Source: Solirubrobacteraceae bacterium
GTDB taxonomy: Bacteria; Actinomycetota; Thermoleophilia; Solirubrobacterales; Solirubrobacteraceae
DNA length: 64,000 nucleotides
Direction of reading: 5' to 3'
Assembly (NCBI GenBank): GCA_030447785.1
Contig: JAUJOF010000002.1
Location: 301,383 to 365,382, forward strand
Shown: one piece after another, positions 27,537-36,995 of the stretch
Position numbering within the stretch: the stretch's first letter is position 1
Layout of the letters: the number at the start of each line of letters is the position of its first letter
Made by a program: the position numbers and the translations under genes
The notes under the pieces: generated by a model
Databases searched by the model: none
What the model saw: only the letters and a program-made list of their open reading frames with translations
What the model was told of the DNA's origin: nothing

Positions 27537-27657
27537 TCTCGCAGGCGAGCAGAGACACGGCTTCGGTCTTCGACGCGAGCGGCAGCACTCCTCAAGCCGG
27601 ATTGCCGGCCGCCCTTTGTCGCGGGTCCGATTCGGGGTGGGCGCTGGCTGTGAATCG

Positions 27658-29505
27658 TCAGGAGCCAAGTCTGAATGGGACTCCGCCGCGTGATGTCCTT
27701 GGGGCGTCGGGCCCCCCGGGGTGCCCAGCGATGGGGTTGCTTTCCGGGCCGAGTGCGGGGTGGAAGAGGACGTGGATTAGCTGGGCGTGGATGTTGCTGG
27801 CGCAGTGGCGGCGGTACCAGCGGCGATGGTCCGGGTCGTCGGACGGCGGCTGGAGGTTCAGCCACTCCTCGGTCGCGTACTCCGCCAGCGTCGCAAGCGC
27901 TTTCTGGCAGTTCTCGGGGATGATCGCTGCGCGTGCGCTGTCGACGCCGCGCTGGGTTAGCTCGACCATCTTCGCCCGAACATCGCGTTCTTTGTCGGTG
28001 GTCGCCTCGCTCAGGTGGGCTTGCATCTCCCGGAGGTGCTGTTCTTCGCGGGAGAGTTCCTCCTCGGCGGGGGAAAGGCCTATCGCCCATTCAGCGTCGA
28101 GCGCCGACAGGGCCTGTGCGCGTAGCTGGTGGCGGTCTACGCCGAACTTGTCCAGGATGCTCGCGGTTTCGCCTTGATGGTCGCGCGCGACCGCGAGGAG
28201 GAGGTGCCCTGTGTCGATGCGGTCGTGCTCGAGCCAGCGGACATCGCGTCCGGCTTGCTCGAAGAGCGCTGTCGCGCTCGAGCCGAAAGGAAGCAGTGCG
28301 GGGGCGTGCTCCGTGCTGCTTTCGGTAAGCCGCCCAACCTGGTCGCGCACGCGGTCGACCGCGAGGCCGACGGCTGACAGGGCGCGGGCCGTGGCGGCTT
28401 GCTCCTCACGTAGTAATCCGAGCAGGATGTGCCCACCACCGATCCGGGACTGTCGTAGAACGCGAGCCTCCTCCTGACCAGAGATGACTGCCTCCGCTGC
28501 CGAATCGGTGATGCGCTCGAAGAAATTCCAGCCCCTTGATTGGCCTTGGGCTGAGAGGACCCGAAGGACTTCCCCGCGCAGCGCATCCGCATCGCCACCG
28601 AATTCCAGCAGGATCGCCGCCGCCCGACCCTCGGTCTCAGCCGCTAGGCCGAGCAGAACATGTTCGGGGTTCACGTAGCTGCCCGCGGACCGCGCCTCCA
28701 CCGCCGCGAACACCAGGACCCGTTTCGCATGCTGGGTAAGCGCGATCGGCCCAGCGGTCAACTCGCCCGGGCCGGACGCGTCCCCGCTCACCGCCTCGCT
28801 CACACGCCCGCGCGTCACACCGCGGCCGGTGAGCACCCCCGACGCGACGCTATGCTCGGCGCGCAACAGACACAGAAGTAGGTGCTCGGTGCCCACATGA
28901 TCATCACCGAACTCGCGCGCCTCGTCCTCCGCGCGCGCTACCACCTCCCGTGCGGAGCCCGAGAAGCCCTCATAGTCACCATGCCCCGCAGCGATCTCGG
29001 CGAGCACCCGCTTGCGCAGCTCCCCCGGATCCGCCCCTAGCTCGCGCACGACATCGACCGCGGCCCCGCCATCCTCGCCAAGCAAAGCGAGCAACACCGC
29101 ACCCGTCCGCACGTGATCATGCCCCAGAGCCTCAGCCTCCCTGCGGGCAAGCTCCATGACCCTCTCACGCGCATCACCCGAGTCGGACCCGCTTGGGCTG
29201 TCCTCCGCGATCCGCCTCACCTCGCCACGAGCGCGCTCGTAGCCCACACCGAACAAACCGAGGACACGCGCGGCGAGCCCCTGGGGCTCGCCCAAAAGCC
29301 CAAGCAGGACATGCTCAACGCCCACATAGCGATGCCCGAGCGCGCCCGCCTCATCAGGTGGCAAGAAGACCACCGCATGCTTCGCGCGCTGCCCGAAACG
29401 CATCTGAGGCTCAGCCGCCCCCGGCCCCCTGCTCGCCCTGTTCAGCGCAGCCTCAAGGTCCTCAGCACCCATATGCGAAGAATGCTTAGGCCTGCGCCAT
29501 TCCAC
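27658..29505 (-). CDS. Six-fold Clp N-domain repeat protein without ATPase
   Basis: The 615-aa protein is made of six Clp-N (ClpA/ClpC N-terminal type) repeats. Each has the pattern A-x-x-EA-x-x-LGH-x-x-V-x-x-EHLLLGLL followed by A-x-x-x-L-x-x-x-G. Examples are GHRYVGVEHVLLGLL (repeat 1), GDDHVGTEHLLLCLL (repeat 3), SYVNPEHVLLGL (repeat 4) and HDRIDTGHLLLAVA (repeat 6). After about residue 445 comes an acidic helical stretch (EEELSREEQHLREMQAHLSE), then a C-terminal domain with YATEEWLNLQPPSDDP. No Walker motif exists anywhere. GTG at 29505 has GGAG upstream; ATG at 29472 is the alternative. A substrate or adaptor-binding scaffold is inferred. Confidence 0.85.
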   Translation of the reverse strand: MEWRRPKHSSHMGAEDLEAALNRASRGPGAAEPQMRFGQRAKHAVVFLPPDEAGALGHRYVGVEHVLLGLLGEPQGLAARVLGLFGVGYERARGEVRRIAEDSPSGSDSGDARERVMELARREAEALGHDHVRTGAVLLALLGEDGGAAVDVVRELGADPGELRKRVLAEIAAGHGDYEGFSGSAREVVARAEDEAREFGDDHVGTEHLLLCLLRAEHSVASGVLTGRGVTRGRVSEAVSGDASGPGELTAGPIALTQHAKRVLVFAAVEARSAGSYVNPEHVLLGLAAETEGRAAAILLEFGGDADALRGEVLRVLSAQGQSRGWNFFERITDSAAEAVISGQEEARVLRQSRIGGGHILLGLLREEQAATARALSAVGLAVDRVRDQVGRLTESSTEHAPALLPFGSSATALFEQAGRDVRWLEHDRIDTGHLLLAVARDHQGETASILDKFGVDRHQLRAQALSALDAEWAIGLSPAEEELSREEQHLREMQAHLSEATTDKERDVRAKMVELTQRGVDSARAAIIPENCQKALATLAEYATEEWLNLQPPSDDPDHRRWYRRHCASNIHAQLIHVLFHPALGPESNPIAGHPGGPDAPRTSRGGVPFRLGS

Positions 29506-29555
29506 AAGGCACCGCTCCAGCCAAGTGAGTCCTGCTCCTCGACGATCTCGGAAGC

Positions 29556-30236
29556 GTGGGCTACGATCGCAGTCGGGTGAAGTCAGTCACCGGCAACCAC
29601 CACCATCTGCCGCGTTGCGTCAGCCAGCCGGCCGCGGATCACGCGATCGCGCTCGGCCGCGAGGTCATGCAAGACGACCTTCTGCTCCTCGCCCTGCTCG
29701 GGCTCGACCACGATCAGCCCGCACGTCGAGCGCTCGAGGCCGCAGGCGTTACGCGCGAGGGGCTACTCGACGGCATCCGCAGCTCGGGCGACGAATCCCC
29801 TGACAAGCCCCGCGGCGTGACGTACTCGCCTGCGACGTACACGATCCAAGGCAGGGCCGAGGGCTTTGCCGCTGCGCTCGGTGACGGCCCGATCGCGCCC
29901 GAGCACGTGCTGCTTGCACTGCTATGGGATCCAGTCAGCATGTCATCGCACAGCTTGTGGAGGCTCGGCGTCGCGCGTGAGCGCATCCTCGACCGCCTGC
30001 GCGAAGCCGGCGTGCGCGTCCCCTCGGCGCCGCTTCCGCCGCAGCGCGAGATCGACTGGGGCGAGCGCGTGTGGTTCGACCGCGACAACGTCCGCGTCGT
30101 CCTTGACCACGTTCGACTGCGCTTATCGCCCGAGACGACGTGGGGCTTCAACTACGAGGACGAGCGGGCCTGGGTGGTCGCTGAGTCGAGCGTCGATGTG
30201 CAGTCGCTTGTGCGTCGTGCGCTCGCCACCGAGTAG
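29556..30236 (+). CDS. Clp N-domain protein with unknown C-terminal domain
   Basis: The 226-aa protein carries two Clp-N repeats: MQDDLLLLALLGLDHDQPAR with ALEAAGVTREGLLDGI, and PIAPEHVLLALLWDP with SLWRLGVARERILDRLREAG. A C-terminal part of about 70 residues follows (DWGERVWFDRDNVRVVLDHV, WGFNYEDERAWVVAESSVD) with no recognised fold. GTG at 29556 or 29577 could be the start. It is transcribed divergently from the six-repeat Clp-N gene with only 50 bp between, so the two probably share a regulatory region and a function. Confidence 0.8.
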   Translation: MGYDRSRVKSVTGNHHHLPRCVSQPAADHAIALGREVMQDDLLLLALLGLDHDQPARRALEAAGVTREGLLDGIRSSGDESPDKPRGVTYSPATYTIQGRAEGFAAALGDGPIAPEHVLLALLWDPVSMSSHSLWRLGVARERILDRLREAGVRVPSAPLPPQREIDWGERVWFDRDNVRVVLDHVRLRLSPETTWGFNYEDERAWVVAESSVDVQSLVRRALATE

Positions 30237-30473
30237 TCGAGGTCAGCAACCACCCGAAGCCGGCTAGGCCCGCTCGGCTTGCGTCGACAAACAGGACTCC
30301 CTGGATGCGGGTTTCCCAGCCGAGAGTGACGCTGGCATGCACGAACCGCGATCCGAGAGGACGGATGATGGTGGCAGTCGATCCCACGCAGCTCGCTGAC
30401 CGGCTCGGCCTCGAGTGCGGCGCAAGGACGGGCCGACCGAGTCCGACGGATGGCCTATCGCGGACGTTGCGAT

Positions 30474-31268
30474 CTACGCGGCGCCCGCCAAGAAGTTGTC
30501 GACGCTTAGCCCGTTGGCTCCGACGCTCAAGACCCTGCACTTCGAGTCACTACCGATGGCAAACCAGCCACCCGCAGGCCAGCACACGCCTTGGCCTTCT
30601 GCCAGCAAGCGACGTGACCGGTCGTCGGCCGCCCAGCCACGCCCTTCCACGAACACCGCGAGGTGGTCGCTGTTCCACGGATGACCACCGGTGACGTGCG
30701 GACACGCGGCCTGACCTCGCTCGGTCAGCGCGCCGGCCGCGGTGGCCGCGGCGACATAGGTCTCATAGCGCTCTCGGGCGCCAGCTCCGCTTCCGCAGTC
30801 GAACAGCTGCATCGACGGTGTCTTGAGCGCCGGCTCGAGTTCAACGAGGACCCCACCAGATTTGTACGCGTGCGCCGACTCCGTCAGGAACCTTTCGAGC
30901 GAAAGCTCGTCTCCGGCCAGCGTGAGCACCCTGCAGAAGTTCTTTAGCGCCGGGGGGCCATCTCCGTCGGCGCCGAATGCCGACCACTGGCCACGCTGCC
31001 AGAACGCGCCCTGACCGGCGTCCAGACGTACGCGGCGGCGGTCGTCCACCGCCCAGCCGCTGCCCTCGGCCACGACCGCTAGGCGATCGCGTTCAACCGA
31101 CTCGTTCCAGCGGGCAAAGCCCGAGAACCAGCTGTGCGGCCCAGCGCTGCGGAGCTCGCTCTTCATGTCCTCCTGGACGACCGGGACGCCCGCTTGCTTA
31201 GCGGACTCTATGAAGACGCGCCAAGCGCCCCAGGCAGCCCCTCCGTCTTCGCACTCGAAGGTACGCAT
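30474..31268 (-). CDS. Hypothetical protein with internal duplication
   Basis: The 264-aa protein consists of two related halves of about 125 residues. The halves start MRTFECEDGGAAWGAWRVF and MQLFDCGSGAGARERYETYV. Each contains HLAVFVEGRGWAADD-like (DRLAVVAEGSGWAVDD), GQG-x-x-W-x-x-G-x-W-x-A-x-G, CRVL, and a final LS-x-x-x-FL. The family is not recognised, but the duplication supports a real gene. It is intact in a region of relics. The start is ATG at 31268. The 237 bp after its stop hold nothing identifiable. Confidence 0.65.
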   Translation of the reverse strand: MRTFECEDGGAAWGAWRVFIESAKQAGVPVVQEDMKSELRSAGPHSWFSGFARWNESVERDRLAVVAEGSGWAVDDRRRVRLDAGQGAFWQRGQWSAFGADGDGPPALKNFCRVLTLAGDELSLERFLTESAHAYKSGGVLVELEPALKTPSMQLFDCGSGAGARERYETYVAAATAAGALTERGQAACPHVTGGHPWNSDHLAVFVEGRGWAADDRSRRLLAEGQGVCWPAGGWFAIGSDSKCRVLSVGANGLSVDNFLAGAA

Positions 31269-31582
31269 CAGGCGACCACAACGTACGCCCCGTGTCCAGG
31301 ATCGCCCGGACCCCCGTCCGTAGAGGCGAGGCGAGTCGACCAGTCGCCGGAGGCCCCTCCGGTAGGAGGGTCTCCTAACGGGACCGGCCCCGCTGGGTGC
31401 AGATTGCCCAGCTCGCCCTCACATCGCCACGCCGAGGTGCTCCGACCGCCTCGTGCACGATGCAGCAGGGATTCCGAGCCGCCGACAGATGCCGGGCAGC
31501 TTGTCCGCGAACTTCCGGGTCGGCTCGCCGTTGAGCGTGTTGACCCCTCGTACGTGTTATTAGTTGAACTTGGCGCATCGCG
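31269..31582. other. No gene recognised; one AT-rich inverted repeat
   Basis: About 310 bp without a convincing gene. GTTATTAG at 31556-31563 and CTAATAAC at 31583-31590 form an 8-bp inverted repeat with a 19-nt loop, conspicuous in GC-rich DNA. It overlaps the 3' end of the IS110 frame. Confidence 0.4.
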
Positions 31583-32596
31583 CTAATAACGAGGCTCGTA
31601 ATTGGCTTCTAAGGCCCTGAGGTTAAAGAGCAGATGCCGAGGGTGCGGGCGCGCTGAGGGCGTGGCAGGACGGCCGGCTGGGTCGTGCATCAGGCGTGAG
31701 AGAACGATGGTGTGCAGGGCGCAGTTGAGCTGGCGGTCGCCGCCGCGGTTGAGGCGGTAGCGGACGGTCTGGCCCAAGGAGGCGGGGATCGGGGCGGCGC
31801 CGCCGAGCATCGCGAAGGCGCCCTCGGTGCGCGGGCGGCCCGGGTGTGACCAGGAGACTAGAGCTGGGGCGGCGCTGATCGGCCCACGCCGATGTGGGCG
31901 AGCAGCTGGGCGACGGTGCGACGGACGATCTGCTCAAGCTCGGCCTCGAGGTCGTTGGCTTCGGCCTCGAGCGCAAGCACGCGCTGGGCGCAGCGGCGCA
32001 GCGCGATGACCGTCGCGCGGTGCTCGACGCTGTGCGACGGCGAGGTGCGCAGCCTGGCGCGGCGGAAGACGAGCCCGTCGGTGGGCGTTGAGCGCAGCTG
32101 GTTGCGCAGCTCTTCGCAACTGGTGACCACCAGCGCCTTGAGATGGTTGATCGCGCGGGTGCGCGCGCGGATCGCGCCGCGACGGGTGATGAGCAGAACG
32201 CGCGCCGCTTCGCGGTCTCCGCGACAGCGCGGCTGGGCGAGATGCTCGCGCGAGAGCGCCTCGCGGGCGGCGCGGACCGCGTCGAGCTCGTCGGACTTGG
32301 CGCCGTTGCGCCGAGCCGGCCGAGCCGGCCGGTCGATCTCCACGACGTGCTCTGTGTGCTCGAGCAAGAACGTCGTCAGCCCCGGCGCCGAAGCTGCCGC
32401 TGGACTCGATCGCCCAGACCCGCCGACCGCCGGCGTGCTGGCGCGCGAAACTCAGCAGCCGCTTGAACACGACCGGGTTGGCCGGCGTGTCGCAGACGGC
32501 GATGACCGCCGCGGTGCCGGCATCGACGACGGCGGCGGTGTGCGCGTCGCGGTGGGTGTCGACGCCGATGACATGATCGACGCGCTGTGCGAGCAT
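31583..32596 (-). pseudogene. IS110-family transposase, frameshifted, C-terminus lost
   Basis: ATG at 32596 gives VDHVIGVDTHRDAHTAAVVD (DEDD-type catalytic Asp) and VWAIESSGSFGAG. After a frameshift the next frame reads LEHTEHVVEIDRPARP, GAKSDELDAVRAAREAL and VVTSCEELRNQLR. A further shift leads to PGRPRTEGAFAMLGGAAPIP and GGDRQLNCALHTIVLSRLMH, the conserved transposase_20 end. The normal 35-residue tail is replaced by unrelated sequence. Element ends were not found. Confidence 0.85.
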
Positions 32597-32786
32597 CGGC
32601 CTGCAAGAACCTCCCGACACGATCGGGTGAACAGGTGGCCGACCTAGACCGTCGCGCGGCAGGACGCTGCAGGTCACGTTCCGTGGCAGCAGAACGGACA
32701 AGCTTCTGATCAAGCCAGTGTGCAGGCGTGGTTCGCGCTGCGGGACAGCTCTCGGCGCGTCTCTCGCCGCTTATTCTCCTGGCCCG

Positions 32787-33260
32787 ATGCTTTCGCCGCC
32801 CGAACCAAGCCGCATCGCTAAGCGGACAGACGCCGAAGAGGTCGCCGAGCTGATCCACCGTTTTCAGGCGGAGTTCGAGGAGTACACGGCGGGTGCCGAG
32901 ATTATCACCCCTCGCGTCCGCGAACACATCGTGGGCGATCTGAGCGTGTTCTTGCTGGCCGGACCGCCCCGCGTCGGCGTGGCTCAGCTGCGCTTTCGCG
33001 AGTACCTGCTCACGGGCGCGCCGACGTGCTACTTGGAGGAGCTCTACGTGGTGCCTGACCGCCGCGGCGAGGGACACGGGCGAATGCTCATGGAGACGGC
33101 ACTGGAGGTGGCGCGCGAGCGCGGGGCGACCACGGTGGAACTGGGCGCCGCCGTCAATGACACCGCGGCGCGAGGGCTCTACGAGAGCCTCGGGTTCACG
33201 AACCTCGAGAAGGAGGGGCGGCCCGAGACGCAGATGCTCTACTACGAACGTGAGTTGTAG
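32787..33260 (+). CDS. GNAT-family N-acetyltransferase
   Basis: The 157-aa protein has the GNAT pattern: FLLAGPPRVGVAQLRFREY, CYLEELYVVPDRRGEGHGRM with the acetyl-CoA loop RRGEGHG at about 93-99, and AVNDTAARGLYESLGFTNLE. ATG at 32787 (MLSPPEPSR) is chosen because the GNAT fold begins soon after; the longer frame from 32718 has no ribosome-binding site. Intact; the substrate is unknown. Confidence 0.85.
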   Translation: MLSPPEPSRIAKRTDAEEVAELIHRFQAEFEEYTAGAEIITPRVREHIVGDLSVFLLAGPPRVGVAQLRFREYLLTGAPTCYLEELYVVPDRRGEGHGRMLMETALEVARERGATTVELGAAVNDTAARGLYESLGFTNLEKEGRPETQMLYYEREL

Positions 33261-33375
33261 GCAGCCGCGTGAGACGCGCGTCCAGCGTCGCACAGGTCGA
33301 TCGTTGAGCGCGAACATCAAGGGCACAACGCGGCTCGCTCACTGTCAGGCGAGTGGGGCGCGCACGCGGACGGCA

Positions 33376-33407
33376 GGTAGTGGGTCAGTTTCAACTGACC
33401 CACTACC
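33376..33407. repeat. Fused terminal repeats of the IS1-like transposon (32-bp relic)
   Basis: A near-perfect palindrome: GGTAGTGGGTCAGTT, then TC, then the exact complement. The left 16 bases equal the first 16 of the terminal repeat at 815, and the right 15 equal the outer end of the repeat at 4556. It is flanked by GGACGGCA (33368-33375) and GGACGGCG (33408-33415), an 8-bp duplication with one mismatch. It is therefore a relic or minimal derivative of the same transposon family rather than an ordinary terminator, although it lies between convergent genes and may act as one. Confidence 0.75.
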
Positions 33408-33903
33408 GGACGGCGCGCTCTCCCGACCAGTGCGTCACCTCGCAGCCATCGGGCTGGAACCCGAACCTCGCGTAGCGCGCGCTCGGGCGTTTCGGTCGAA
33501 CACCCACAGGGTCGCCTCGCGCCAGCCACCCTCGCGCAGCTTTGAGAGCGCCGCGGTGAGCAGTGCGCGGCCGATGCCGGTGCTCCAGCATTGGGGCGCG
33601 ACATAGGTCGCTGCGACCTCAGCGGTCTGGTCGTCGGCGTCTTGGTCGCGGCTGGGCGTGGACAACGTGCAGAACCCCACCGTCTTGCGGTCGGCGTCGA
33701 TGGCCACGAGCGTCTCCGACTCCTCGGCGGCCTCGTCGCCAAGAATTCGCGCGCCAGACGTCCTCGCGGTCATCGATCGAAAGCCGGTCGAGCAGTTCGT
33801 CGGCCAGCAGATCGCGGTAGGCGCTGCGCCACGCCGCGACGTGCACCGTCGCGATCGCTGCTGCGTCGCTGGCAGAGGCACTCCGCACCGTAAGCCGAGC
33901 CAT
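33403..33903 (-). pseudogene. GNAT acetyltransferase, two frameshifts, end supplied by transposon relic
   Basis: ATG at 33903 starts ARLTVRSASASDAAAIATVH and LADELLDRLSIDDREDVWR. The second frame reads ETLVAIDADRKTVGFCTLS, VAATYVAPQCWSTGIGRALL and REATLWVFDRNARAR. The third reads YARFGFQPDGCEVTHWSG and ends AVR-stop. The TAG stop is formed by the GGTAG at the edge of the 32-bp transposon relic. Frameshifts lie near 33750 and 33490. Confidence 0.8.
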
Positions 33904-33924
33904 AGCTCATGAATAGCGCACCGC

Positions 33925-34926
33925 CGAGCTGGATGATCGATTCCATATCGATGGAATCAGTGGTCGTAGGCGATGAGGCTGCGGTCCCAGCTGCCGGCGA
34001 GTTGGTTGTGGCGGATGGCGGCGGCCAGAGCGAGGATGCGGGCGGCGATGCGGGCCATGAGGCCGGGCATGGTGCGTGCGCCGTGGCGCTCGAGGAGAGT
34101 TGGCCTTGAGGGTGTCGATGATCGATTCGATCCACTGGCGGGCCGCGCCCAGCTGGCCGTGGCGTCGTGGTTCGTCCTTGCGGTCGGGCCGGATGAGTCG
34201 TGCGCCCATCTGCTCGACCATGGCTTCGAAGTCGCGGCCCGCGAAGCCCTTGTCGGCCAGGATGGTGCGTGCGGCCACGGGCAGGCGTTCGAGGATCTCC
34301 GCGGCGACCTTGCGCTCGCTGACGTTGGCTGGGGCCAGTTCGAAGCCCCCAGGCATCCCGTCGGGCGCGCAGACCAGCACGAGGCGAAATCCCCAGAAAT
34401 GACGGGAGTGCGAGCGGCTCCATCCGTAGGCGGCATAGCCGGCCAGCTCCGAGCGCCGGGCGGTCTCGCGCGACTGCCCGCAGGGGACCGGGGTGCCGTC
34501 CACCAGCCACAACTCGTCGCAAAACGAGGGCGACTCGAACACGATGAGGTTGAGCAGGCGCACGATCTGGGGGCCAGGGCGCGGACGCGCTTGTTGTAGG
34601 CGGGCTGCTTGGGAAGGTAGGGAAACAGGTGCCCGAGGCGGTAGCGCGCGATGGCCAAAAACCGCCGGTCGCCGGGGCAGTCCAACAGCATCTGCGCGAC
34701 AGCCAGACAGAGCAGTTCAGCGTCGGTGATCTGGGGCGGGCGACCAGGCCCACGGCGGGGTGCGAAGAAGTCATCAGCCAGGACATAGAGTCCGATGAGG
34801 AGCGTGTCGAGGCAGGCGGGCACTGGGCCTCCAAGGTCGACGGTGTGAGAACACCGGTCTGTCTTCGACACCTCCAGCCGCCCACCCCGCTGGCCCTCAC
34901 GCAATTCGGAATCGATCATCTAGCTG
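33925..34926 (-). mobile_element. IS982-family element
   Basis: Ends carry an inverted repeat: GAGCTGGATGATCGATTCC on the left and the complement of CAGCTAGATGATCGATTCC on the right. A target duplication was not identifiable. It sits between a GNAT relic and an APH relic. Confidence 0.75.
33957..34871 (-). pseudogene. IS982-family transposase, two frameshifts
   Basis: The N-terminal frame reads CLDTLLIGLYVLADDFFAP, ITDAELLCLAVAQMLLDCP and LGHLFPYLPKQPAYNKRVRA. A shift near 34565 leads to LWLVDGTPVPCGQSRETARR (catalytic Asp), HFWGFRLVLVCAPDGMPGGF and ARTILADKGFAGRDFE. A return shift near 34110 gives RIAARILALAAAIRHNQLAG and ends at 33957. Blocks and spacing are those of IS982 DDE transposases. 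Confidence 0.85.
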
Positions 34927-34992
34927 GGACCTGCGAGTGCTCGCAGGGGATCTGCCAGCGTCGGTGACCAGACCACGGGACCTGTGGTGCGG

Positions 34993-36075
34993 TCAGGGTG
35001 TGTGGCCGGCCAGCAGCTGGTGGCCGTGGCGGGCGAGCACCGGGATGTAGCCGCCTGTGGGGGCAGGGTGCGTAGGGGGCTGGGGAGCGGCCGTGCCGTA
35101 GTCGGTCAGGAGGTCTGAGTGCTGGCAGCGGGCGCCGTAGGCCATGGCCAACACGAGGGCGGCCATGGCGACGCGCCAATCGCCACGGCTGAAACGGGTG
35201 GCCCGGGCTTGCTGGTAGTCGTCGAGGAGTGCCAGTGACTCCTCGAGCTGGGGCACCTGACGGGGGTCTTGATGGTCCAGTCGGCGGTGAACGCGTGCGC
35301 GGCCGCGCCCGCGAAGGCTGGCTCGGGTCCCAGCGCCAAGCTGTCCCAGTCATAGACGGCGCTCAGCGTCCCACGATGGAAGCGCAGGTGCTCCACGCGC
35401 CAGTCGCCATGGCCGATCACCCACGGGTCGGCCGCATGGTCGTCGAGCTGTCTGCGGGCTTGGGCGGCCAGCTCATCGATCCACTTCGCGCTGTGTGCGG
35501 TGCCCGCGAAGTCAAAGCGCCGGTCGTGGGGGCGCTGCCAGAGCCGCTCGGTGGCATCGCGCCATGACACCAGCCGCGACGGGGTGGGAACCGAGCGGGC
35601 GGTCTGGATCAACCGGGCCAGCCCGGCGGCCACCGCGCGGCGGATCGCCGGATCGTGCGCGTCGGCGCGTTCACCTGCGTCGATGAGCGTCTCGACCAGC
35701 GCGATGCCCTGCGCGATCGGCGTGGGCGCCAGCAGCGGTCGCGGCGCCGGAAAGCCCGCATGGCCAGAGCCTCCTGCACGTGCTGCATGGCGGCCAGGTG
35801 ATCGACGTCGGCTTCGCGGCGGTAGGCCTTGAGCACGACACGACGTCCATCGGCCAGCCGAAGGCCATGAACGCTGCCCACGCTGGTGGCGAAGAACTCA
35901 TAGGCCGCCACTGCGGACTCAAGACGCTCGCGGCAAAACCCCCGATGACAGCGACGATGCGCCCCGGCTCGGTCGTCTCAAAGATGTCACGCTCAAGCTG
36001 AGGCTCACCAACCCAGTCTGCGAACGTCGCCGCGATCATCGACGAACCATCAAGGATGTCCTCCTCGCGCGACAC
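34993..36075 (-). pseudogene. APH-family phosphotransferase, three frameshifts
   Basis: The pieces, in order, are: FADWVGEPQLERDIFETTEP; then EFFATSVGSVHGLRLADGRR with VVLKAYRREADVDHLAAMQH (ATP lobe Lys); then DPWVIGHGDWRVEHLRF and LSAVYDWDSLALGPEPAFAG (catalytic HGDW and DWD); then LEESLALLDDYQQARATRF. Frameshifts lie near 35915, 35720 and 35260. The IS21 element inserted 16 bp or less upstream of the first possible start, separating it from its promoter. Confidence 0.82.
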
Positions 36076-36230
36076 GCGCGCATCATCACCTGTCAAGGCC
36101 GGTCGAAAACTGGGCCGGTCGCGCCGGTTGAAAAGTAGGCCACCTAGCGCGGTCTTCCGCTGGCGCCGCGGAGCCGAGGCCGTAGGCCGAGGCGGAGCGG
36201 CGTCGGCGGGCGCGTCCTTCCGGAGGGGGG

Positions 36231-36995
36231 TCAGTTTTCGGCCGGCGGTCTGCGGGTGAGGTCGCGGTCCTTGAGGCGGTAGGAGTCGCCTTTGAGCGCG
36301 AGGATCTCGGCGTGGTGGACGAGGCGGTCGATCATCGCGGCGGCGGTGGCGTCGTCGCCGAAGATGTCGCCCCAGGCCGAGAACGGCTTGTTGGAGGTGA
36401 CGATCATGGAGGCGCGTTCGTAGCGGCGCGAGACGAGCATGAACATGAGGTTCGCGGCCTGCGGGTCAAACGGGATGTAGCCGACCTCGTCGACGATCAG
36501 CAGCGGGATCCGTTGGAGGCGATCGAGTTCTGCGTCGAGGCGCCCTGAGCGTTGGGCGTCGGCGAGCAGCGCGACCCATTCGGTGGCGGTCTTGAACGCG
36601 ACGCGGTGTCCGGCCAGGCAGGCGCGGATCCCGATCGCGATCGCGAGGTGGCTCTTGCCGGTGCCAGGCGGGCCGAGCAGGACGACGTTCTCGCGGCCGG
36701 CGAGGAAGTCCAGCTGGCCGAGGTGCAGGACCGGGTCGCGTCGCAGCGAGGTCTGGAACGCGAAGTCGAACTCCTCGAGCGTCTTGCGCGCCGGGAACCT
36801 GGCGGCCTTGATCCGGGCCTGGCCGCCGTGGCTGTCACGCGAGTCGGTCTCGGTCTTGAGCAGCGCGGCGGCGAACTGCTCAAAGCTCCATTCCTCTTGG
36901 CGGGCGCGGTCGGCGAGCTTCGGCAACGCCCGCGCGGCGGCGGGCGCCTTGAGCTGACGGAACAGATGCGCGAGCTCCGACGACGGGCGGGTCAT
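36231..36995 (-). CDS. istB: IstB-like ATPase of IS21 element
   Basis: The 254-aa AAA+ helper protein starts MTRPSSELAHLFRQLKAPAA. Walker A GPPGTGKSHLA is at about 110-120, Walker B LLIVDEVGYIPFD at about 170-182, and MIVTSNKPFSAWGDIFGDD follows. It binds DNA and ATP and directs the IstA transposase to target DNA. Its ATG overlaps the istA stop in an ATGA, so the two are translationally coupled. Intact. Confidence 0.95.
   Translation of the reverse strand: MTRPSSELAHLFRQLKAPAAARALPKLADRARQEEWSFEQFAAALLKTETDSRDSHGGQARIKAARFPARKTLEEFDFAFQTSLRRDPVLHLGQLDFLAGRENVVLLGPPGTGKSHLAIAIGIRACLAGHRVAFKTATEWVALLADAQRSGRLDAELDRLQRIPLLIVDEVGYIPFDPQAANLMFMLVSRRYERASMIVTSNKPFSAWGDIFGDDATAAAMIDRLVHHAEILALKGDSYRLKDRDLTRRPPAEN

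Noticed and set aside
31556-31590. AT-rich inverted repeat GTTATTAG...CTAATAAC as an integron attC site
   Set aside because: The arms do not fit the GTTRRRY / RYYYAAC core consensus, there is no second pair of boxes, and no integron integrase or cassette order is present.
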